IMG/VR virus record: IMGVR_UViG_3300024180_000004
Location: 1-64,000 of that record
Length of the DNA stretch: 64,000 nucleotides
Origin: a virus
Reading direction: 5' to 3' (one strand)
Below the pieces are notes generated by a model. That model saw nothing but the letters and a program-made list of their open reading frames with translations, had not been told where the DNA came from and made no database searches. Below, piece by piece: positions 1 to 7,795 of this stretch (its first letter is position 1; each line of letters begins with the position of its first letter). The position numbers and the translations under genes are program-made.

Positions 1-370
1 ATTTGAAAACTTCCAAGAGTCGGATCAAAAAAATATATTTGTATTTAATACAAACAAAGAGTTAAGAGGATTTGCAGAATGGAATACGCCGGAAGAAACC
101 TTAGAAAGTTTCAAATCTGATCTTTATTTTTTGGGACATGAAGAATATGAGGGTATCTTCGTAGAAGCTAAAGTTTCGGACAATGATATTATCATATCAT
201 TGGATTCTGATTATGGTTGGAGTAATAAAGAGTTAGAAGACTACATTAGTAAGAGAGAGAAAGATTTAGAGAAGTTCTTTAGAAATGTTCTAACTGAAAT
301 TTTAAACGATGATTATATTAAATTATATTCTATTGATGGTGAAAAAATAGATATTAAAAATGTAAAATAA
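1..370 (+). CDS. Partial small protein, 5' end outside the window
   Basis: The reading frame is open from base 2 to the TAA at 368-370, so the gene begins upstream of the window; the TTG at 131 is inside it and is not the start. The first visible residues are FENFQESD, which match the end of the N-terminal tag shared by many proteins here, so the missing start probably reads like MKxIKxFENF. The rest is acidic and lysine-rich, with no family I recognise. A hairpin terminator follows directly. Confidence 0.7.
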   Translation, partial: FENFQESDQKNIFVFNTNKELRGFAEWNTPEETLESFKSDLYFLGHEEYEGIFVEAKVSDNDIIISLDSDYGWSNKELEDYISKREKDLEKFFRNVLTEILNDDYIKLYSIDGEKIDIKNVK

Positions 371-390
371 TTCTACATTTAATAAAACTA

Positions 391-420
391 AAAAAACCAC
401 TCATTTTTGAGTGGTTTTTT
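391..420. terminator. Bidirectional hairpin terminator
   Basis: An ACCACTCA / TGAGTGGT stem is flanked by A and T runs and lies between two convergent genes, so it can serve both strands. The same CCACTCA...TGAGTGG stem recurs at other convergent ends in the window. Confidence 0.85.
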
Positions 421-434
421 ATATTTAATTTTTA

Positions 435-1025
435 TTAAAACTTTCTTTTGAATGTTCTGTTTTTGTAACTTTTAGATTCGCCAATTTTTTCAATATCTAC
501 TGCTTGTGCTTTAAGTGCTTGTGCTTCAGGATCTAAGCCAGTTTCAGTTTTATCTGGACCTTGTTCGAATTCACCTTGAGCTTGAGCTCTTCTTTGTGCT
601 TGAGCTTGAGCTCTTCTTTCTTTTTTACCTTGAGCTTCTTTTTGTGCCTCTGGGTTATTAAGGTAAGCAACAACTTTTTCGATATCATCTGTTTTCAAAT
701 CAATATCATCAACTCTAAATTTACCAGTTTCTGATGGTTGATCAATTTTATGACCTTCGTAGTTGATTACATTTCCTGATACCGAAGTACCTAGTAATTC
801 TGCCAATCCTGCTAATCCACCTTCTACTGCATCTAATTCATCACCATATGCTAATGGATTATCCTTTACACCTGGTTCTTCTGTAGGAATAACAGATGGC
901 CTAGATGGTCTCGGTGTTGACGGAGTTTCTGTTGGTGCTGGAATTGTTTCAGGAGTAACACTTGGTCTTGAAGGAGTAGGTGCGTTCTCATTTGTTTTTA
1001 CAAATTGATTATATTTTTTAATCAT
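435..1025 (-). CDS. Tagged Pro/Thr- and Gln/Ala-rich protein
   Basis: The protein has 196 residues and begins MIKKYNQFVKTNE, one of the clearest copies of the shared N-terminal tag. Residues about 15-55 are a Pro/Ser/Thr-rich low-complexity linker. A small folded segment follows (about 60-125), then a stretch of AQAQ and RRAQAQ repeats and a basic tail. No catalytic motif is visible. Its ATG overlaps by ATGA the end of a frameshifted small gene upstream. The tag and linker fit a protein packed inside the head, which is inference. Confidence 0.8.
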   Translation of the reverse strand: MIKKYNQFVKTNENAPTPSRPSVTPETIPAPTETPSTPRPSRPSVIPTEEPGVKDNPLAYGDELDAVEGGLAGLAELLGTSVSGNVINYEGHKIDQPSETGKFRVDDIDLKTDDIEKVVAYLNNPEAQKEAQGKKERRAQAQAQRRAQAQGEFEQGPDKTETGLDPEAQALKAQAVDIEKIGESKSYKNRTFKRKF

Positions 1026-1196
1026 CTTTTTAGACTTATTTTTTTAGTATATATTAAAATATTTTTTCCTTTTTTACTCTTCTTCACTTGCTTTTGAATG
1101 TCGCCAATTATCTTTGACTCTATTTTAGTGTTTCTACTTCTTGTACTATTTTCCCAATTGACTACCCATGAAGGACTCGAATTTTATTGTCTTCAT
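1022..1196 (-). pseudogene. Small tagged gene interrupted by a frameshift
   Basis: An ATG overlaps the TAA of the upstream gene (TAATG) and starts MKTIKFESFMGSQLGK before a TAG at 1148-1146. The tag is intact but the frame then closes. Shifting by +1 near base 1169 opens a frame that continues about 48 codons (WVVNWENSTRSRN and a lysine-rich tail) and ends in a TGA overlapping the ATG of the next gene. These two precise junctions suggest a former gene of about 57 residues with one indel, or a programmed shift. I do not recognise the protein. Confidence 0.45.
1048..1060 (-). promoter_or_regulatory. Putative late promoter motif (TTTAATATATA)
   Basis: Read on the minus strand the bases give ATTTTAATATATA, the motif that recurs before many genes here. 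It lies about 23 bases upstream of the ATG of the 435-1025 gene. Confidence 0.45.
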
Positions 1197-1696
1197 TATT
1201 CTTCGTTTTTATTTTCTAACTCACTGACTACATAGTCAATAAAGCTATCTAGTTCATATTCGTATCCTTCACAAAAGTCAAAAATGTCAAATTCATCTAA
1301 ATTAAAAACACTTATAAAATCAGGTATTGTCATTTTAGTATTTGTATTATATATTATCTTACCTTCTAATCTACCACTAATACTTTTACCACCCTTTAAT
1401 ATTAAATCGGGACAGTTTAAAATTCCAAAGTAATGTTTTTCATTATTATGGTATTCTATATGGTCAAATTCGAATTTGAATAATCCTGAATCATCTTCAA
1501 AGAATCGTTCGCTTTCTATTTTATTTAATTCTTGGTGTACGTTTTCTTCACCGCCATATTTGTGTGCATCTAAGAAATCTTTTTCTAAATTGGAAAGTGA
1601 CTTAATACCATGTTTTGATATTTTATCTAAAATATCATCGACTCTTTGTGCGGTTGTATATCCTTCGTATCTCATCAAGTGTTTCATAATTTTCAT
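1196..1696 (-). CDS. Unknown protein with N-terminal ILDKI-x-G-LT-EE-FL motif
   Basis: The protein has 166 residues. It begins MKIMKHLMRYEGY, a weak version of the shared tag. Residues about 18-45 read VDDILDKISKHG...SLSNLEKDFLD, a short helical module seen in three other proteins of this window and, as I recall, at the C-termini of some Bacteroidota membrane proteins (DUF6576-like). The remainder is acidic with predicted beta segments and no visible active site. Its stop overlaps the start of the small frameshifted gene downstream. Confidence 0.8.
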   Translation of the reverse strand: MKIMKHLMRYEGYTTAQRVDDILDKISKHGIKSLSNLEKDFLDAHKYGGEENVHQELNKIESERFFEDDSGLFKFEFDHIEYHNNEKHYFGILNCPDLILKGGKSISGRLEGKIIYNTNTKMTIPDFISVFNLDEFDIFDFCEGYEYELDSFIDYVVSELENKNEE

Positions 1697-1729
1697 TGGT
1701 TTATATATTATTTTTGAGAAACTTTTTTT

Positions 1730-2083
1730 TTATAAAATCGTCGTTTTCCAATTGTTTTGATAATCCGTCTCTATAATCTTTTTCTTTACTGCCTCATAAA
1801 CTGGTATAAGATTACCTGAGGTTTGATATATAGCAATATTATTTTTTTGATATTTTTCTGAATTGAAATCTTCTGGATCTTTATTATAAAGTATAGAGTC
1901 TATTTTATTTTCTCGATCACGAGTCTTTATAACATCAACATAACTATCTATAAAGAATATTATAAAACCATCTTCTACTTTGTGATTTTTAATCATATCA
2001 AAATCTATTCCTTCATAGAAATAAGTGGTTACATCATTTATTTCTATCTTTTCAATCAAAGTCAAATCCATCAAATAAATCAT
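1730..2083 (-). CDS. Unknown protein
   Basis: The protein has 117 residues and overlaps the upstream 79-residue gene by 32 bases in another frame, which suggests translational coupling. An alternative start, MDLTLIEKIEIND, lies four codons in and would reduce the overlap. Alternating hydrophobic and charged residues suggest a small mostly beta protein. No family is recognised. Confidence 0.7.
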   Translation of the reverse strand: MIYLMDLTLIEKIEINDVTTYFYEGIDFDMIKNHKVEDGFIIFFIDSYVDVIKTRDRENKIDSILYNKDPEDFNSEKYQKNNIAIYQTSGNLIPVYEAVKKKIIETDYQNNWKTTIL

Positions 2084-2291
2084 CTATTTTTTTATCTCTA
2101 AAAGAACCTTTTTGTTTACCTTCAAATTCTTCATCTTTTTCGAATTTATTTTTAAATTCTTCAAATGCTGTTCTTGATATTTTAGAAAGTGCCATAGCAC
2201 CGGTTGATATTTTACCTTCATTTAATTTGTCTGTTAGATAACTTACAAACATTGGATATAGTTTTTCATTTTTCATAGAATATATATCCAA
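2052..2291 (-). CDS. Unknown small acidic protein
   Basis: The protein has 79 residues and is mostly predicted helical, with a charged tail ending DDLFDGFDFD. Two starts are possible, MDIYSM and MKNEKLYP five codons later; the second leaves more room from the divergent promoter region at 2292-2329. It is the first gene of a minus-strand run that continues to 435. No family is recognised. Confidence 0.7.
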   Translation of the reverse strand: MDIYSMKNEKLYPMFVSYLTDKLNEGKISTGAMALSKISRTAFEEFKNKFEKDEEFEGKQKGSFRDKKIDDLFDGFDFD

Positions 2292-2312
2292 TAAGTACTT
2301 TCCGAAAATAAT

Positions 2313-2325
2313 TTATTTATATATA
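2313..2325 (+). promoter_or_regulatory. Putative promoter motif close to a start codon
   Basis: TTATTTATATATA is followed by only four bases before the ATG at 2330. If it is a -10 element, the transcript would have almost no leader. Confidence 0.4.
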
Positions 2326-2329
2326 CACT

Positions 2330-3061
2330 ATGATAAAAGATTTAAGTTTAGGACCAGTTTTCACAAGTAAGTATGGTGATGTGAATTCAATAAATTGGTT
2401 GAATGGAATCATCAAAAAGTATATTGCAGAGGTTTATAGACCTTTTGGATATTATTATGGATGTCCTAATAAAGACATTGATGTGGATGGTAGAAAAATA
2501 AATACAGAATATATTGCGAAGATGGTGAATAATTATACCGTTTTCAAAGGTATAATAGAGAAAGTTGGTATAACGACTGAGGAAGAATTTTATGATTATA
2601 TGACTAATAATTTATTTGATGTGTATAACTACAAAGGTCTTTACTTTGATGAAAAGACTTTACCAATTCTTATAGCAACCACCAGAAGAGGTAATAAAGG
2701 TGAACAAGATTCTTTAATTTTCTTTAAAAATGAATTACTTAAAAAGGGTATTCAATGTGTAATGATATCACCTACACCAGAAGAAGATTTATCAGGTATA
2801 GATGGTAAATTCATTTGGAATGGTAAAGAATTGACTATACAAGTAAAGCCTTATGATAATATTATGGAGAATGATGGTTTAGTGAGTGCGTACTCTCAAG
2901 GGTCGTTATCACTTAAAATAGTAGGATCTAGTAAAAATGTAGATTATTTAGTATTATATAAACTAGAAAAAAATAGCTTTATTATTGTTCGTTCAAGTAA
3001 TACTACTGTACAAGGTAATCTATTTAAATTCCCAAAAGATAAGATAATTTCAATGAAATAA
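2330..3061 (+). CDS. PD-(D/E)XK-type nuclease-like protein
   Basis: The protein has 243 residues. The C-terminal half holds the pattern of a restriction-like nuclease fold: GEQD at about 124-127 in a helix, GID at 156-158, then a strand ending TIQVK at 169-173. This matches the E...D...QxK variant of the PD-(D/E)XK site found in Mrr-like enzymes, where a metal-dependent cut is made in DNA. The N-terminal 110 residues are aromatic-rich and unknown. It stands alone on the plus strand between two minus-strand genes and ends at its own terminator. The assignment rests on motif order only. Confidence 0.55.
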   Translation: MIKDLSLGPVFTSKYGDVNSINWLNGIIKKYIAEVYRPFGYYYGCPNKDIDVDGRKINTEYIAKMVNNYTVFKGIIEKVGITTEEEFYDYMTNNLFDVYNYKGLYFDEKTLPILIATTRRGNKGEQDSLIFFKNELLKKGIQCVMISPTPEEDLSGIDGKFIWNGKELTIQVKPYDNIMENDGLVSAYSQGSLSLKIVGSSKNVDYLVLYKLEKNSFIIVRSSNTTVQGNLFKFPKDKIISMK

Positions 3062-3062
3062 A

Positions 3063-3092
3063 AAAGTCACTCATTCTGAGTGACTTTTTTAT
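3063..3092. terminator. Bidirectional hairpin terminator
   Basis: The stem AGTCACTCA / TGAGTGACT is flanked by A and T runs and lies between the nuclease-like gene and the convergent polymerase gene. Confidence 0.85.
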
Positions 3093-3104
3093 ATTTTCTA
3101 AAGT

Positions 3105-4572
3105 TTATATACCTCCAAAGCCATTGAATATATCCATTACGACTGACAATCTCTCAGTTATTTCTGGCATTCCCAACGGTTCGATAATCTTATTTATCGG
3201 TGCCAAAATACACTTAGCGAATTGAATATCATAATTTATTTCAGGTGCAATCTCAATAGGATAAGAACCTCTGATATATGCAAATATATCACCGTTATGT
3301 GTATCTTTACAATAATAATATTTTATCTTTGTTCCTGATTTTATAAACTCATATTTTGTTTGTAATAGTTTATTTTGATTTAATAAGTAATTATGATAAG
3401 CACTTGCCTTAACTGCAAAGTGTGCTCCATTTACAAACTTTAATGGTAATGATTTATCGTCAATTACTTTAGCATCATAGTTCGAACAAGAAGATTGCAT
3501 CGCGATATCGTCGATATCTGCTAACTCAAATTCTTTACGTAATGCTTTTATGAGTTTAAGTAAATCTTTGATGTTGAATGTATTTGAATTCTCAAATAAA
3601 TATTTAACAATATTGATAATTTTCTCCCTAGCGAAAAGTGGTGTTGATGATCTAACAAGTTCCACTCCTTTTGGGTATAAGTATGATAATCTTTCATAAG
3701 GTATACCATCTTCAAAAGAAACATGTTGTATGTATTTCTTCTTAGCCAGAGATATAATAGATTCTGATATTCTTTCTAACTCAAAATCTTCTTTATTATC
3801 TACTCCAAATCCTGCAGCATAATCTTCTAAACACTGTTTGAAATATCCACCATATCTGTAATGGTCCATTCCGTGTATATAGTCTACTTCTCTTGACCAG
3901 TTCCATTTTACATCACAGGTAAGAGAACCACTTGAAACTAAGTTCATAAAATCTCTATCTTTTATGAATAAACCATCTACAATTACCATTTCATAGTCCA
4001 TTGTTAAAAGCTTTTCAAAGTCATTATAGTTTTCTGCACCACCAAGATAATTTGGATTATCAGTATTGATTTTTTTTGGTGATAAAACGATAAATTTCTT
4101 ATCAATCTCACTTAATGATTTTGGATTTAGAAATAAATTCTCCCATTCTGAATGTTCTATTGCAGGTAGGAATGATACAAATAAAGAATCGGTATCTGCA
4201 TATATTGATACTGCTTCATTATTATTTATCTGTGTAACATTTCTAATACAAAGATTTTTATGGAATTCTTCATCTAAATGCCATTGATTATACCAATAAT
4301 CTTCATTTACCATATCCATAGTTTTTGTTAAATCCCTTCCTTGTGCTGTAATTGTGCCTGCAACATGATTATTATATAATATGAAGTAGGCTGTCGCGAA
4401 TGCTCCGTAAGAGCCGTTCAGTACTAATTTTAGTCTTTTTGCCCCCAGTAAAAAATACCGGGGGCTAAACAAGAGCGAGCTGAAGTGCGTTGTAGTATTC
4501 CGCTTCCTTCTTTAGCTCGCTCGCTTGTTTTTTTAAAGACTCGATTTTTGATATTTTATCTTCTCGTGTCAT
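3105..4572 (-). CDS. DNA polymerase family B, C-terminal part, interrupted by a 40-nt gap
   Basis: This is the palm and thumb part of a T4 gp43-like replicative polymerase. The first segment starts at ATG 4572 (MTREDKISKIE) and encodes ...KKEAEYYNALQLAL, then reads GTT TAG. The second, 40 bases on and in the +1 frame, encodes KLVLNGSYGAFA (motif B, K-x3-N-x-x-YG) and later YADTDSLF (motif C, the catalytic Asp pair), ending ...NGFGGI. Joining CTT at 4473-4471 to AAA at 4430-4428 restores the conserved Q-x3-K-x3-N spacing. An in-frame TAG upstream of the ATG shows that the exonuclease half is encoded elsewhere, as in phages with split gp43A/43B. A TTG at 4472 could start the second segment alone but would lose the QLAL helix. 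Confidence 0.85.
4431..4470 (-). other. 40-nt coding gap, candidate translational bypass element
   Basis: The segment separates leucine codon CTT (4473-4471) from lysine codon AAA (4430-4428) of polymerase motif B. It holds an in-frame TAG at 4467-4465. A 10-bp stem with a short T-rich loop occupies 4465-4441 (GCCCCCGGTA with TACTGGGGGC, one G-U pair). Its last three bases are CTA (4433-4431), a leucine codon readable by the same tRNA as CTT, so CTT could be take-off and CTA landing. A single +1 shift would instead add about 13 residues (SPRYFLLGAKRL) just before the motif B lysine. Confidence 0.6.
4474..4521 (-). other. Hairpin in coding RNA ending immediately before the gap
   Basis: On the minus strand AGCGAGCTAAAG (4521-4510) pairs with CTTCAGCTCGCT (4485-4474): 12 positions, one mismatch, 24-base loop. 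The stem ends at the base before the CTT codon at 4473. In T4 gene 60 a hairpin upstream of the take-off site helps bypassing, so the placement is notable. The segment is also much richer in G and C than its surroundings. Confidence 0.55.
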
Positions 4573-4652
4573 ATAATTTATATACTTTTTATTAAATAAG
4601 TTCTAAATGGAACTTATACTATTTGATATATATTTAAAATAGTATTATTTAT

Positions 4653-5756
4653 ATGGTAAAGGAGAAAGAAGTTTTAATTAAAATAAACATTAGAAATAGA
4701 GTTCATTTTGAAAGATTGGGGTATTCTATTGATGATGAGATATATGTTTCGGTTGTTGATTTGTTACCTGGTTCTAAATTTAAAGTCACTGCAATTTGTA
4801 AAATTTGTGAATCAGAAAATATACTACCATATAGTAAATATCTGGTAAATAAAAACAGAAATGGTAAAAATTACTATTCTTGCTTTCGTTGTAAAACACA
4901 TGTTAAGGAAAAAACTTGTATGGAAAGATATGGTGTAAAATCATATTCAATGACTAATGAATTTAGGGTATCAGAAAGTATAAAATGGAGAGGTATTAAA
5001 AAGGGTGGAGATAAAGGTGAAAAAACAATGTTGGAAAGGTATGGTGTAACATCATATTTTAAAACCGATAAGAGTAAAGAATATAATAGTAAATGGATGT
5101 CATCTGATGAGTTTAAAGAGAAGTCTAAGAGGACGATGTTGGAAAGATATGGAGTAGATCACTATTCAAAATCAAGTAAATTCAAAGAGTATATATCCTT
5201 AAATAAGGATCATATAGTTAATAAAATTAAAGAAACGTTTATTAATAAATATGGTGTGGATAACGCATTTAAATTAGGAAGTTATAAAAAGAAAATGTTA
5301 GATTGTAGAGATAGTATTGAATGTAGTAAAAGGGAAACTTGTATGGAAAGGTATGGTGTGGATAATGTATCAAAAGTGGATATTATTAAAGAAAAGAGGA
5401 AAAAAACATTATTAGGTAATGGTCAAATTGTACCGGATGATAAAATAACCTCCTGGGAACTTTATAAAAAAAATGTTAGAAATATGACTAAACGGAATAA
5501 AAAAATACTATATGAAGTATGGAACGGATTTGACTATTATGATAATGAATTTATTAAAGGTTATCTATCTCATACACATACACACCGGTTTTATCCGACG
5601 ATTGATCATAAAACTTCGGTATATTTTGGGTTTATAAATAAAATAGATCCAAATATAATTGGATCTATTGAAAATTTATGCATAACCAAAAGGTTCATAA
5701 ATTCAACTAAATCTAAAATGTGTGAAGAAGAGTTTTTAAAAATATTAAAGTCTTAA
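4653..5756 (+). CDS. Homing-endonuclease-like protein with zinc finger and ERYGV repeats
   Basis: The protein has 367 residues. Near the N-terminus are paired cysteines (CKIC about 50-53, then CFRC about 77-80), a probable zinc site. Next come five or six copies of a 25-40-residue unit built on T-C/M-x-E-R-Y-G-V-x-x-x-S-K, a DNA-binding repeat typical of phage homing endonucleases. The C-terminal part has TIDHKTSVYFG followed by ENLCITKRFINSTKSK, which fits the D-H...N...N pattern of HNH or beta-beta-alpha-metal nucleases. It sits between the split polymerase gene and the clamp gene and ends one base from the clamp gene with no terminator, as expected of an inserted mobile gene. Confidence 0.65.
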   Translation: MVKEKEVLIKINIRNRVHFERLGYSIDDEIYVSVVDLLPGSKFKVTAICKICESENILPYSKYLVNKNRNGKNYYSCFRCKTHVKEKTCMERYGVKSYSMTNEFRVSESIKWRGIKKGGDKGEKTMLERYGVTSYFKTDKSKEYNSKWMSSDEFKEKSKRTMLERYGVDHYSKSSKFKEYISLNKDHIVNKIKETFINKYGVDNAFKLGSYKKKMLDCRDSIECSKRETCMERYGVDNVSKVDIIKEKRKKTLLGNGQIVPDDKITSWELYKKNVRNMTKRNKKILYEVWNGFDYYDNEFIKGYLSHTHTHRFYPTIDHKTSVYFGFINKIDPNIIGSIENLCITKRFINSTKSKMCEEEFLKILKS

Positions 5757-5757
5757 A

Positions 5758-6546
5758 TCACTCATCTTCTTCTTCAAAGTCTTGTTCAAAGCTCAACATT
5801 AAATTTGAGTCTTCATGTTTTACTAACATAAAGTTATCAAATATATGAAATTTAACATCACCGGAATCATTTACACATGATAGAAATTTCTTATTAAGTA
5901 TTAGATTAGAATTTCTTTCATCATCTATTTTATCTATCTCAAGTTCCCATGCCGATGTTTCTGATACAACAACTTTACCGGAACTTACACCAATTTGTAA
6001 TATCTTATCACCATTTATATTAGATAGTTTTTTTATATCTGTGAAATCATCTTTACTTATATTGAATGACCATCTACTATTTTTAATATTAAGACCTTGG
6101 TTTAGTTTACTTAAACTCATGTCTTTTATTTCATAATGTTCACCACCAATCCAATTGACTTTTAGTTTACCACCAACGATTTGTAATGCTCTTGCATCCA
6201 TTATATCTTCATCATCTTGTGATTCTTTATGTGTTATTTCAATAGTGACTTTCTCATTATCTTTTAAAAAATTTAAATTTTTAACAAATTTCTTTGCATT
6301 TAGGATAATAATATCTATACCATATTCTAAGTCTTCTTTTATTTCAAATAGATCGTTAGTTTTTATAATGTAATTTTTAAATGCTAGAATTGTTGCTTTC
6401 CCTAGAATAGAATACATCATAATATTCTCACTATCTATCTTAATTTTAATATTATCAGATATCTTAGTAAGGTCTTCTAACTTAGATATAAACTCTGAAA
6501 ATTTTTCTGATTTTATTCTAAATTTATCTTTTCCTGATTTTGCCAT
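5758..6546 (-). CDS. Probable sliding clamp (gp45-like)
   Basis: The protein has 262 residues; T4 gp45 has 228. Two similar halves each have a helix followed by strands, as in PCNA-fold clamps. The C-terminal half, FNISKDDFTDIKKLSNINGD followed by KILQIGVSSGKVVVSE, lines up with the T4 gp45 second domain. The ends are acidic (DFEEEDE). A trimer of this protein would hold the polymerase on DNA and, with gp55-type factors, activate late transcription. It lies near the polymerase gene; the clamp loader is at 59.4 kb. The assignment is by pattern, not clear identity. Confidence 0.6.
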   Translation of the reverse strand: MAKSGKDKFRIKSEKFSEFISKLEDLTKISDNIKIKIDSENIMMYSILGKATILAFKNYIIKTNDLFEIKEDLEYGIDIIILNAKKFVKNLNFLKDNEKVTIEITHKESQDDEDIMDARALQIVGGKLKVNWIGGEHYEIKDMSLSKLNQGLNIKNSRWSFNISKDDFTDIKKLSNINGDKILQIGVSSGKVVVSETSAWELEIDKIDDERNSNLILNKKFLSCVNDSGDVKFHIFDNFMLVKHEDSNLMLSFEQDFEEEDE

Positions 6547-6600
6547 AAGTAAATTTTATTTCTACACATGATATAAAGAAAGTCAAATTTTGTTTATTTT

Positions 6601-6612
6601 TTTTAATATATA
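6601..6612 (+). promoter_or_regulatory. Putative promoter motif close to a start codon
   Basis: TTTTAATATATA is followed four bases later by the ATG at 6617. It precedes a run of four tagged genes ending at the 8127 terminator. Confidence 0.45.
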
Positions 6613-6616
6613 ACTT

Positions 6617-7135
6617 ATGATTAAAAAATATAACCAATTTATAAGAGAGTTTATTGAAACAACTGGCTTTGTTGATACCAAGATGCAAGAATTAAAGGAT
6701 CTAATAGATGGTGTGTCCGATGGGGAGAACATTATATATGAGTGGGAGAATAAAGAGGATCATCAATTATTAGTAAACTTTACAACTGGTGAACTTTCAC
6801 TTAGATATGAATTTGATATAGATGATTTAAATGTAACTAAGATTGCAGGTGACACCGTGGACTTCAAAACTGATGTAGAATCTATAGAAGAAGGATTGGA
6901 TCTAATAGAGAAAGATATTCAGTCTATATTAGGTATTGATGAAAAAGGTAAAATACCAAAGAAGTATCTTACTAGAAAACCAAAGGCTATGAAAAAGGAA
7001 ATTGAGAAATTCAAAGGTAAGAAAGAATATAAAAAGGATTGGGAAGCAGACTACGACAAAAGAAGTGGTAAAAGGATAAAGACTAAAAAGTCGAGTTCGA
7101 CTAAGGCGTACCAAAAAATGTTTGGCAAAAAATAA
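6617..7135 (+). CDS. Tagged unknown protein
   Basis: The protein has 172 residues and begins MIKKYNQFIREFIE, a near copy of the tag on the 435-1025 protein. The middle is acidic with alternating strands. The last 60 residues are strongly basic (KKEYKKDW, KRIKTKKSSSTK), which suggests contact with DNA or RNA. It leads a cluster of four small tagged genes with gaps of 2-11 bases. No family is recognised. Confidence 0.8.
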   Translation: MIKKYNQFIREFIETTGFVDTKMQELKDLIDGVSDGENIIYEWENKEDHQLLVNFTTGELSLRYEFDIDDLNVTKIAGDTVDFKTDVESIEEGLDLIEKDIQSILGIDEKGKIPKKYLTRKPKAMKKEIEKFKGKKEYKKDWEADYDKRSGKRIKTKKSSSTKAYQKMFGKK

Positions 7136-7143
7136 ATGATCAT

Positions 7144-7413
7144 ATGAAATATATTAAAAAATATAACGAATTGATAAAAGAAAATACTAATCAATCAGAA
7201 ATTAAAGAATTAGATTCTAATATATTAGATATCTATAATAAAATTTATAAAGAACAATTACTTAAATGTATTAAACATTCTATAAAATATAATTTAGGTA
7301 GAAATTATAATGAAAAACATGATGCGATTGGTCTAACATATTATAAAATAAAAGAGCTTTATTCTGATAATAAAGAATTGGTTGAATATGCATATAAAAG
7401 GTTTTTAAAATAA
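7144..7413 (+). CDS. Tagged small protein
   Basis: The protein has 89 residues and begins MKYIKKYNELIKEN. After the tag it is lysine- and tyrosine-rich and mostly helical. It starts 8 bases after the previous gene and is followed 11 bases later by the next tagged gene. No function can be given. Confidence 0.75.
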   Translation: MKYIKKYNELIKENTNQSEIKELDSNILDIYNKIYKEQLLKCIKHSIKYNLGRNYNEKHDAIGLTYYKIKELYSDNKELVEYAYKRFLK

Positions 7414-7424
7414 ATCATTGTAAT

Positions 7425-7793
7425 ATGAAAAATATATTAACATTCGAATCATTTTCAGAAGAAGTTGATTATGAAAAATACTTCTATTTAGTAGAAGATA
7501 TACTTATACTTGAAGAGGTCACTGCGGGTTCAATTGATAATCCCGATTCAAAAGCTGGTAAAATGATTAAAAACAAATCAAAACAGAGTGGGATTCCGGT
7601 TGGAATTCTTAAAAAGGTTTATAAAAAAGGCCAAGCTGCCTGGAATTCTGGTCATCGTCCAGGGACACCACAACAAGCCTGGGCAACTGGTCGTGTAAAT
7701 AGTTTTATTACTGGGTCTGGTGGTGCAAGAAAAGCTGATGCTGATTTATGGAAAAAGGCAAAGGCAGCTAAAGCAAAAAAGAAAAAGAAATAG
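7425..7793 (+). CDS. Tagged protein with a basic conserved phage module
   Basis: The protein has 122 residues and begins MKNILTFESFSEE. Residues about 55-110 form a compact module with the landmarks SGIPVGILKKVYKKG, AWNSGHRPGTPQQAW and GRVNSFITG...KADADLW, which I recall as a recurrent module of large-phage small proteins. The C-terminus is a lysine run. The basic character suggests nucleic-acid binding inside the capsid. It ends in TAG, which shows TAG is used as a normal stop in this genome. Confidence 0.8.
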   Translation: MKNILTFESFSEEVDYEKYFYLVEDILILEEVTAGSIDNPDSKAGKMIKNKSKQSGIPVGILKKVYKKGQAAWNSGHRPGTPQQAWATGRVNSFITGSGGARKADADLWKKAKAAKAKKKKK

Positions 7794-7795
7794 AT

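Noticed and set aside
763-1008. Plus-strand frame of 81 codons
   Set aside because: It is the complement of the Pro/Thr-rich linker of the tagged minus-strand gene and has no promoter or leader of its own.
1155-1185. Minus-strand TTCGAGTCC, like a tRNA T-loop
   Set aside because: The flanking bases do not pair into T, anticodon or acceptor stems, and the stretch is part of the tagged mini-gene (K-F-E-S).
4465-4467. TAG reassigned to an amino acid, making the polymerase gap read-through
   Set aside because: Other genes (for example those ending at 7793, 15947 and 30130) use TAG as a normal stop, and read-through would leave the next part out of frame.
4431-4470. Group I intron or intein in the polymerase gene
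   Set aside because: At 40 nt the gap is far too short for either, and no intron core or intein motif is present.
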